A DNA stretch of 7,500 nucleotides, taken from assembly GCF_000482805.1 (NCBI RefSeq), contig NZ_AXWT01000029.1, forward strand, positions 25,001 to 32,500, written 5' to 3'. Origin of the DNA: Deinococcus murrayi DSM 11303. GTDB lineage: Bacteria; Deinococcota; Deinococci; Deinococcales; Deinococcaceae. Below the pieces are notes generated by a model. That model did not search any database. It saw nothing but the letters and a program-made list of their open reading frames with translations, and was not told where the DNA came from. This document shows positions 1 to 7,500 of the stretch, one piece after another. The first letter of the stretch is position 1; every line of letters starts with the position of its first letter. The translations under genes and the position numbers were made by a program.

Positions 1-512
<512 letters not shown>

Positions 513-517
513 ACCGG

Positions 518-525
518 TGACCTCC
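518..525 (-). promoter_or_regulatory. Ribosome binding site of the VWA gene
   Basis: The minus strand reads GGAGGTCA here, a near-perfect Shine-Dalgarno core 7 nt before the ATG at 512. It decides the start of the left-edge gene. Confidence 0.75.
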
Positions 526-590
526 GTGGCCCCCAGGATGGCGCGCCTGCCCGCAGCGGTTTGTAACGGGAGCGCCCCCACCCGAACCCT

Positions 591-640
591 CATTTATGAA
601 CATTGGATGAGTAAATCAAAAACTGCTGTAAGAGTTGTGT
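591..640. promoter_or_regulatory. AT-rich island, candidate divergent promoter
   Basis: This is the only clearly AT-rich stretch in the left intergenic region, lying between two divergently transcribed genes. On the plus strand TTGGAT (603-608) followed by TGTAAG (627-632) gives a weak sigma-70-like pair with 18 nt spacing. On the minus strand TTGATT (614-619) and CATAAA (complement of about 594-599) give a pair with a short, suboptimal spacing. Neither matches the consensus well, so the location of a promoter region is better supported than any exact box. No dyad resembling the Deinococcus radiation/desiccation response motif was seen. Confidence 0.4.
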
Positions 641-810
641 CAGGGGGTCAACCCTACGGTGGGGGCGTTTCGAGCGTAGAGCTGCGCGGTGTACTTCGGG
701 CACCTGCCGCGCGGGGAGCGAGTGGTGCGACCGGCGAAACGGACCCCTCAGGGGGGTTACGCCGGACCTTTGTGCTGGCGTCCCCTCCGACCAAGGAGAG
801 AGCCGCTGCC
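641..810 (+). promoter_or_regulatory. Long, hairpin-rich 5' leader of the DUF11 gene cluster (putative)
   Basis: No convincing gene lies in this stretch, although the reading frame of the next gene stays open through it. Successive inverted repeats are visible: AGGG 642-645 with CCCT 652-655; CTACG 654-658 with CGTAG 675-679, which overlaps and so excludes the first; GCGCGG 684-689 with CCGCGC 707-712, enclosing a TTCG tetraloop at 695-698; and CCGGCG 731-736 with CGCCGG 760-765, whose interior also pairs CCCC with GGGG. If transcription starts near 635-640, the leader would be about 170 nt. I could not match it to any riboswitch class I know. GC-rich DNA forms such repeats readily, so a regulatory role is inference. 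Confidence 0.35.
793..800 (+). promoter_or_regulatory. Ribosome binding site of the first DUF11 gene
   Basis: AAGGAGAG lies 10 nt upstream of the ATG at 811. It selects this start over the in-frame upstream start near 487, which has no such site and would place 108 non-secretory residues before a good signal peptide. Confidence 0.7.
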
Positions 811-1308
811 ATGAACCGCCTGACCCTCCCCCTTCTGCTCGCGCTGCCCGGCCTGGCCCTGGCCCAGAGCACCTCGCCCCTGGTCCTGAACCTGACCCAG
901 TCGCTGATTCAGACCGTTCAGGTGGACGGTCAGGCGACCGAGAGGCGCACCCCGGACTACACCCGCGTGCGCCCCGGCGACCTGCTCGCGCAGACCGTCA
1001 CCGCCCGCAACGTCAGCGCCCGCCCGCTCGCAAATGTCGCGGTGCGGCTGCCCGTGCCTAGGGGCATGGTCTACGTGGCCCCCGACGGCAGCGTCCCCGA
1101 AGGCGTCCGCACGGAGTATTCCATCGACGGCGGCCAGACCTTCGCTCCCGCCCCCCTGAAGAGAAAGGTCACCGTGACTGAGAACGGCAAGGCCGTGACC
1201 AAAGAGGTCGAGGTGAGGCCGAGCGAGTACAACGCCGTCCGCTGGACCATCGCCAGTCTGCCCGCCGGAGCCGAAAAGACCCTCGGCTTCCGGGTGCAGG
1301 TGAAGTGA
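811..1308 (+). CDS. Small secreted single-domain DUF11-like protein (165 aa)
   Basis: The first 18 residues form a Sec signal peptide: Arg3, a Leu-rich core, then ALA before Gln19. The mature part (about residues 19-165) is one beta-sandwich of the DUF11 / B_ant_repeat kind. It has the typical V-PGDLL-Q-V-ARN-S opening (around residues 50-70), the R-LPVP-GMVYV segment (around 83-93), a YSIDGGQTF hairpin (around 107-115), a charged insert (around 121-140) and the closing [18 protein letters not shown]. It has no cysteine, no membrane anchor after the signal peptide and no barrel. Known DUF11 domains are non-catalytic extracellular building modules. It leads the cluster and is followed after 53 nt by the next gene, probably on the same transcript. 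A role as a small subunit, cap or adaptor for the larger DUF11 proteins is plausible but inferred. The upstream extension to base 487 is rejected because the site at 793-800 and the signal peptide fix the start. Confidence 0.85.
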   Translation: MNRLTLPLLLALPGLALAQSTSPLVLNLTQSLIQTVQVDGQATERRTPDYTRVRPGDLLAQTVTARNVSARPLANVAVRLPVPRGMVYVAPDGSVPEGVRTEYSIDGGQTFAPAPLKRKVTVTENGKAVTKEVEVRPSEYNAVRWTIASLPAGAEKTLGFRVQVK

Positions 1309-1329
1309 CCCCTTCCCCCCACGCCGCTC

Positions 1330-1356
1330 AGGGCGCACAGCCCTCAGCAAAAGGAG
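1330..1356 (+). promoter_or_regulatory. Small hairpin and ribosome binding site before the large surface-protein gene
   Basis: AGGGC (1330-1334) pairs with GCCCT (1340-1344) across a 5-nt loop. Four nucleotides later comes the strong site AAAAGGAG (1349-1356), 5 nt before the ATG at 1362. The stem does not cover the binding site, so it could keep the region open or act as a processing or stability element. The binding site decides the start at 1362. It is stronger than anything before the overlapping in-frame GTG at 1305. Confidence 0.55.
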
Positions 1357-1361
1357 CACCC

Positions 1362-3653
<2,292 letters not shown>

Positions 3654-3663
3654 GTTCCTCCCC

Positions 3664-3723
3664 GGCGCACCCCGCTCCTCCCGGTGGGGTGCGCCCGCTT
3701 CCCCAACACCAGACTTCTTTTTT
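3664..3723 (+). terminator. Strong GC hairpin after the surface-protein gene, with offset T-tract (terminator-like or attenuator)
   Basis: GGCGCACCCC (3664-3673) and GGGGTGCGCC (3686-3695) form a perfect 10-bp stem with a 12-nt loop, starting 10 nt after the stop codon at 3653. A run of six T residues (3718-3723) lies 22 nt beyond the stem, too far for a textbook intrinsic terminator. The rest of the 132-nt gap to the next gene shows no clear promoter. The element may partly terminate transcription, protect the 3' end of the upstream message, or mark a processing point, so that the upstream gene is expressed more than the downstream pair. Confidence 0.55.
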
Positions 3724-3771
3724 GCTCTGTCCGCGCCCCAAGCGCTCCCCACTTCCAGCCACCTTCCCCCC

Positions 3772-3776
3772 AGGAG
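3772..3776 (+). promoter_or_regulatory. Ribosome binding site selecting a GTG start
   Basis: AGGAG ends 9 nt before GTG at 3786-3788. It supports this GTG over the in-frame GTG at 3684, which lies inside the intergenic hairpin, and over a TTG at 3777 directly adjoining the site. Confidence 0.7.
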
Positions 3777-3785
3777 TTGACCCCC

Positions 3786-6563
3786 GTGACCCATTCCCCC
3801 CTCAACCTGCTGCTCCCCGGCCTGCTGGCGGGGGCGTTCGCGGTGGGTGCCCAGGCCCAGACCGTCCCGGCCCCGCCCGCCCAGACCCCTGCCGGAACCG
3901 CCATCACCAACCAGGCGACCGCCACCTTCGACCCCGTGACCCCCGGCGGCGAGACGAGCGCCGAGTCCAACGTCGTCCGGACGGTCGTGCAGGCGGTGTG
4001 CGCGGTGAGCGTGACGCCGGACGGGACGGTGCAGGCCCCTGGCCAAAGTGCGAGCGTGCTGCCCGGCGAGGGGGCGACCTTCCGGTATACGGTCGTCAAC
4101 GGCGGCAACGCCCGCTTCGCCTTTCCCCTGAGCGCTCGTACCGAAGCGGAGAGCGCCCACACCCCGGCCCTGCGGGTCATTCTCGACACCAACGGCAACG
4201 GGGTGGCCGACCCCGGTGAGGGGAGCGCGGACGCCCTGACGCTGGAGGCGGGCGCGAGCGCCAACGTGCTGCTCGTCGTGGAGACGGGGGAGGGGGCGCG
4301 GGGGGATGCCTTCGTCAACCTGGTGGCGAGTTGCGGGGGGGCAGAGCCAGACGCGAACAACGTCAGCCGCGTGCGCGTCGGCCCGCCGCCTGCGCTGGCG
4401 GTGGAGAAGAGCTTCTCGCCCGCGCGGGTGCGCCCCGGCGACGAGACCACCGTCACTGTGCGGACCCGCAACGCGGGGGAGGGCGATAGCCGCGAGGTCA
4501 TCCTCACCGACCCCCTCGGCGAACAGCTCGCGCAGGGGCTGGTGTTCGTGCCCGGCAGCGCACGGGCAAACGCCGGAGTCCTGGAGTACACCGCCGACGG
4601 GGTGAGCTGGAGCACGGGCGAACCCGCACAGGTGCGCGGGGTGCGGGTCCGGGCCGCGAGCCTCGCGGCGGGGGCCGACCTCACCCTGACCTTCCGGATG
4701 CGGGCGACCGAGGCCGCCGAGAACCGCACCATCCCCAACGTCGCCACCGCCGTCACGGGCCGCCAGCAGGCGTCGGGCCGCGCCGAGGCGGACGTGCGCT
4801 TCCTGCCGGGGGTCGCCATCGGCCCCGTCGGGCAGCCCGAAGCCCCGGAAGGCACCCCCGCCGACACGCAAACTCGGCCCTTCGCGGTCGTGGGGCAGGC
4901 GGTCTGCTTTGAGCACACCCTGAAAAACACCGGGGACGTGCGCGACCTCTTTACCGTCACCGTGACCTACCCGCAGGGCGCGGCGACCGCCCGCCTGACC
5001 GGGGCGGACGGGCAGCCCCTCGTGCAGCCCCTGCCGCTGGAGCCGGGGGCCACCGCGCTCGTGCGGGTGTGTTACGACGCGGCGCAGGCGGGCGGGCTGG
5101 AGGCGCTGCTCACCGCGACCGGGGCGCAGGGCACCCGCAACGCCACCCGCGACGTGGTGCAGGCGGTGGAGGCGGGACTTCCCGAACTGCTCAAGACCGT
5201 CTCGCCCCCCCCGGAGCGCACGGTCGCCCAGGGCGAGGAGCTGACCTACACCCTGCGGGTCCGCAACCCCTACGCCCGCCCCCTGACCGAGGTCACTGTG
5301 AGCGACCCCCTGCCCGCGCACGTGGACTTCGTGGAGGCGTCGGCGGGCGGTACCGTGGCGGGCGAACTGGGCCGTCAGACCGTGACCTGGACGGTGGGCA
5401 CCCTCGCCCCCGGCGAGACGCGCTCCTTCACCGTGCGGGCGCGGGTGAGCACGCGGGCGGTGGACGGCGAGGCGCTGAAGAACGTCTTCAACCTCGTCTC
5501 GACCGAGCTGCCCACGCCGCTGCCCAGCAATGAGGTGCAAAGCCCGGTCTGGAGCGCCGCCCTACGGGTCAGCAAGGCCGTGAGCAATGCCCAGGCCGCC
5601 CCCGGCGACCGCCTGACCTACACCCTGCGCATCCAGAACCTCTCCGCGACGACCGCCATCGTGAACGCGGTGGTCACCGACACCCCGGCGCGTGGCCTGA
5701 ACTACCTCCCCGGCACGAGCCGCCTGGGGGGGCAGCCCCTCGCCGACCCCACGGTCACGAACGGGGTGCTGCGCTGGAACATCGGCACGATTCCGGCGGG
5801 CGGCACCCTGGAGCTGACCTACCAGACCCGCGTGGGCGCGGACGCGACCGGAGAACTCGTCAACCGGGTGGAAGTCGTTGGGGACGGGGCCGGAGGACAA
5901 GCCCGCGCCATCGCCAGCAACGTGGCGACCGCCGTGACCCGGCTGAAGCTGGGGGCCTTCGCGCCCGTCGCGGACCTGCTGGGTACCGTCTACGTGGACC
6001 GCAACCGCAACGGGGTCTATGACGCGGGCCTGGATATCCCCGTCGAGCGGGCGCGGGTCATCCTCGCGGGGGGCCGCCTGGCCTTGACCGACGCGGCGGG
6101 CCGCTACCACTTCGCAGGGGTGCCGCTGGGCACCCACGCGCTGCGCCTGGACCCCAACTCGGTGCCCTACCTCCCGCTGAGCGTTCCCGCAGACGGCGGC
6201 CTGCCCGGCACCCGCACCGTGCACGTGCGCGGCCTGACCGGGGTGGACTTCCCGCTCGCGCCGCTGGGGGCGGACGTGGCGGCGCTGCGGCGCACGTCCC
6301 TCACCGTGGGCGGGTTGCGGGTGGACAAGACCCTCGCCGCGATTCCCGGCGGTTACCGGGTCACCCTGCGGTTGGTGTCGGCCTCGGCGCTCGCGGGGTT
6401 TGAGCTGCAAGACCCCCTCCCGGCGGGGGCCACCCTGAAAGAAGGCCGTCACACCCTGTCGGGCACCCTGGAGGCCGGAGAAACCGTCCTCACCTATGAC
6501 TTCGCATTTGCGGGCGAGCCGGGCGCGGCCCTGACCGACCCCCTCGTTCGCTGGAGGAACTGA
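3786..6563 (+). CDS. Multi-domain secreted DUF11 / SdrD-B-like envelope protein (925 aa)
   Basis: The start is GTG at 3786. Residues 1-24 form a signal peptide ending AQA before Gln25; its n-region lacks Lys or Arg, which is unusual. Residues about 38-70 carry the same ITN-ATATF segment as the preceding gene product. Modules in order: a Cys-bounded Ig-like domain (C72 to C183) with the calcium-loop-like [12 protein letters not shown] (134-145); DUF11 (about 202-341); a second Cys-bounded domain (C374, C429); DUF11 (about 465-588); DUF11 (about 591-720) containing [16 protein letters not shown] (640-655); an SdrD-B/Cna-B-like domain (about 732-810) with DRNRNGVYD (738-746) and the A-G-Y-F-G-P-G-Y pattern typical of that fold; and a DUF11-like tail (to 925). 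These are four cysteines in all, and the pairing is inferred. Such modules are structural or adhesive stalks, with no enzyme motif. It lies 2 nt upstream of the next gene and is very likely translationally coupled to it. Confidence 0.87.
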   Translation: MTHSPLNLLLPGLLAGAFAVGAQAQTVPAPPAQTPAGTAITNQATATFDPVTPGGETSAESNVVRTVVQAVCAVSVTPDGTVQAPGQSASVLPGEGATFRYTVVNGGNARFAFPLSARTEAESAHTPALRVILDTNGNGVADPGEGSADALTLEAGASANVLLVVETGEGARGDAFVNLVASCGGAEPDANNVSRVRVGPPPALAVEKSFSPARVRPGDETTVTVRTRNAGEGDSREVILTDPLGEQLAQGLVFVPGSARANAGVLEYTADGVSWSTGEPAQVRGVRVRAASLAAGADLTLTFRMRATEAAENRTIPNVATAVTGRQQASGRAEADVRFLPGVAIGPVGQPEAPEGTPADTQTRPFAVVGQAVCFEHTLKNTGDVRDLFTVTVTYPQGAATARLTGADGQPLVQPLPLEPGATALVRVCYDAAQAGGLEALLTATGAQGTRNATRDVVQAVEAGLPELLKTVSPPPERTVAQGEELTYTLRVRNPYARPLTEVTVSDPLPAHVDFVEASAGGTVAGELGRQTVTWTVGTLAPGETRSFTVRARVSTRAVDGEALKNVFNLVSTELPTPLPSNEVQSPVWSAALRVSKAVSNAQAAPGDRLTYTLRIQNLSATTAIVNAVVTDTPARGLNYLPGTSRLGGQPLADPTVTNGVLRWNIGTIPAGGTLELTYQTRVGADATGELVNRVEVVGDGAGGQARAIASNVATAVTRLKLGAFAPVADLLGTVYVDRNRNGVYDAGLDIPVERARVILAGGRLALTDAAGRYHFAGVPLGTHALRLDPNSVPYLPLSVPADGGLPGTRTVHVRGLTGVDFPLAPLGADVAALRRTSLTVGGLRVDKTLAAIPGGYRVTLRLVSASALAGFELQDPLPAGATLKEGRHTLSGTLEAGETVLTYDFAFAGEPGAALTDPLVRWRN
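4286..4341 (+). other. Cluster of G-tracts (G5, G5, G6, G7) inside the multi-DUF11 gene
   Basis: Runs of G at 4286-4290, 4292-4296, 4300-4305 and 4335-4341 lie on the coding strand. The first three are separated by only 1 and 3 nt, and the fourth is 29 nt away. Some quadruplex folding is possible but the last loop is long. GC-rich codon use can also produce this. Confidence 0.4.
5703..5750 (+). repeat. Copy 1 of a diverged coding repeat (YLPG-SRL module)
   Basis: These 48 nt encode [16 protein letters not shown]. By hand alignment, 40 of 48 bases match 6779-6826 in the next gene, in the same frame, pointing to duplication of a DUF11 module. Confidence 0.65.
6553..6557 (+). promoter_or_regulatory. 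Ribosome binding site inside the end of the multi-DUF11 gene
   Basis: GGAGG lies in the last codons of the upstream gene, 8 nt before GTG at 6566. With only 2 nt between the TGA (6561-6563) and this GTG, translation of the two genes is probably coupled. Confidence 0.75.
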
Positions 6564-6565
6564 CC

Positions 6566-7500
6566 GTGCCTGCCCCCCTGCCCCGAACCCTCGCCCTGCT
6601 GACGGCCCTGCTGCTCGTCGGCCCGGCGTCCGCCCAGGCGGCGGGCGAGTCCGGGCCAACCCCGCCCCCCGTGGGGGCCGCGCCAGAGCAGCGCACGAGC
6701 ACCGTTCTTCTCCCCTTTGACGTCCCCCCGCAAGCCCGCGAGCTGGTGCTCGCGCATCTGCCGCCCGCTGGGGCCGAGTACCTCCCCGGCAGCAGCCGCC
6801 TGGACGGGCGGCCCGTTCCCGACCCCCGCCGGGGGGCAAGCGGCACCCTGTACTGGGTGCTCCCGGCCCAGGAGCGCGGCGTCCTGAGCTACGAGCTGAC
6901 CCACGCGGCCCCGCTGGGAGCGCTGGCGGCTCCGGCCCTGCAAGTGCGGCTCTCCGGCGACCGTCAGGAGGTCCTGATGGGCCGCCTGGATGCGGCGGAC
7001 CTCGCGGGAGCCGCGCCCCTCGCGCCGCAGGGGGAAATCTTCGCTGAGAACGCCGGGGCCATCAAGCTCCCCCTCGCGGGCAGCGTGATTCGCCTGCGCG
7101 ACCGCATCAGCGTGACGGTGGAAGCCCCGCTGGGCGAGCGCCCGGTCCTGACCGTGAACGGCACCCCGGTCGGCGAGGACCGCATCGGCACCGACGTGCA
7201 AGACGGCGGGCGCGGCGTGCAGCGCCTCACCTATGTGGGCGTGCCCCTGCGCCCCGGACCCAACCTCTTGCGCTTCGGCGCGGAGGAAATCACGGTGTCC
7301 CTCGCTGGGCCGACCGCCCAGGTCGAGGTGACCCCCATCAGCCTCGTCGCCGACGGCAGCACCCCCCTGCGGCTGCGCGTGCGGACGCTCGACGCCTTCG
7401 GCATCCCCTCCGGCCAGTCCACCCTGACCGTGCGCCCCAACCTGGAACCCCGCCTCCCCGACGCGGCCCCCAGCGAGGCGGGTTACCAGGTCCGCCTGGA
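6566..7500 (+). CDS. Secreted DUF11/Ig-like envelope protein, N-terminal part, truncated by window edge
   Basis: GTG at 6566 opens a frame of 311 codons still open at the right edge. Residues 1-23 are a signal peptide (Arg7, Leu-rich core, ASA before Gln24), followed by a Pro/Gly-rich linker. Residues about 44-150 are a DUF11-like module containing [16 protein letters not shown] (72-87), closely matching a module of the upstream product. Residues about 156-250 form a second beta domain with [22 protein letters not shown] and [20 protein letters not shown]. From about 253 a bacterial Ig-like (Big_1/invasin-like) domain begins: [20 protein letters not shown]. No cysteine is seen in this part. 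In proteins with this order I would expect further Ig domains and possibly an outer-membrane beta-barrel at the C terminus, which cannot be seen here. It probably works with the upstream gene product, given the coupling and shared module. Confidence 0.8.
   Translation, partial: MPAPLPRTLALLTALLLVGPASAQAAGESGPTPPPVGAAPEQRTSTVLLPFDVPPQARELVLAHLPPAGAEYLPGSSRLDGRPVPDPRRGASGTLYWVLPAQERGVLSYELTHAAPLGALAAPALQVRLSGDRQEVLMGRLDAADLAGAAPLAPQGEIFAENAGAIKLPLAGSVIRLRDRISVTVEAPLGERPVLTVNGTPVGEDRIGTDVQDGGRGVQRLTYVGVPLRPGPNLLRFGAEEITVSLAGPTAQVEVTPISLVADGSTPLRLRVRTLDAFGIPSGQSTLTVRPNLEPRLPDAAPSEAGYQVRL
6779..6826 (+). repeat. Copy 2 of the YLPG-SRL coding repeat
   Basis: This encodes [16 protein letters not shown] and aligns in frame with 5703-5750 of the upstream gene (40 of 48 bases by hand). 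Confidence 0.65.

Noticed and set aside
513..810. Possible tRNA, CRISPR or known riboswitch in the left intergenic region
   Set aside because: No cloverleaf, no spaced direct repeats, and no core motif of TPP, cobalamin, SAM, glycine, c-di-GMP or guanidine classes could be found by eye.
1305..1361. GTG at 1305 overlapping the stop of gene 1 as a coupled start for gene 2
   Set aside because: It adds 19 polar residues before a normal signal peptide and crosses a hairpin. AAAAGGAG at 1349-1356 fits the ATG at 1362 much better.
3684..3785. Upstream start for gene 3 at 3684
   Set aside because: The codon lies in the loop of the intergenic hairpin with no ribosome site, and the added residues precede the hydrophobic core without making sense as a signal peptide.
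4306..5533. Other-frame open stretches within genes 3 and 4 (both strands)
   Set aside because: Arg/Pro/Ala-rich translations with no domain or ribosome site, typical of alternative frames in GC-rich coding DNA.

Overview
The window is GC-rich DNA whose gene style points to the Deinococcus-Thermus group, most likely Deinococcus. Pointers are the very high G/C at third codon positions, strong Shine-Dalgarno sites with some GTG starts, a run of Sec-exported DUF11-type (TIGR01451 / B_ant_repeat) surface proteins, and a neighbouring COG4867-like von Willebrand A (VWA) protein. The genus is an inference; no rRNA or other marker gene is present.

Layout. Bases 1-512 (minus strand) hold the N-terminal 170 codons of a VWA-domain protein that runs off the left edge. 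Bases 513-810 are a divergent intergenic region. It has an AT-rich island (about 591-640) that could carry promoters for both directions, then about 170 nt of hairpin-rich leader before the first plus-strand gene. From 811 to the right edge four plus-strand genes follow: a 165-aa single-domain DUF11-like secreted protein (811-1308); a 763-aa Asn/Thr/Pro/Ala-rich, cysteine-free surface protein (1362-3653); a 925-aa multi-DUF11 protein ending in an SdrD-B-like domain and a DUF11-like tail (3786-6563); and a protein starting 2 nt later (6566), open at the right edge, with an N-terminal DUF11-like module followed by Ig-like domains. Two of these four starts are missed by a naive longest-ORF reading, and the two edge genes are open-ended.

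How they work together. All four plus-strand products carry a signal peptide ending in Ala-X-Ala followed by Gln, and none has a lipobox cysteine. They are therefore predicted to be released through Sec into the periplasm, outer envelope or cell surface. Their modules resemble each other: a shared N-terminal ITN-ATATF segment in genes 2 and 3, and a shared YLPG-SRL module in genes 3 and 4. This suggests one family expanded by duplication that probably builds or decorates one envelope structure. A perfect 10-bp GC stem between genes 2 and 3 suggests that expression drops or the transcript is processed there, so the abundant-looking surface protein could be made at a different level from the two large multidomain proteins. 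Genes 3 and 4 look translationally linked. No RNA genes, CRISPR arrays, insertion sequences or transposases were seen.
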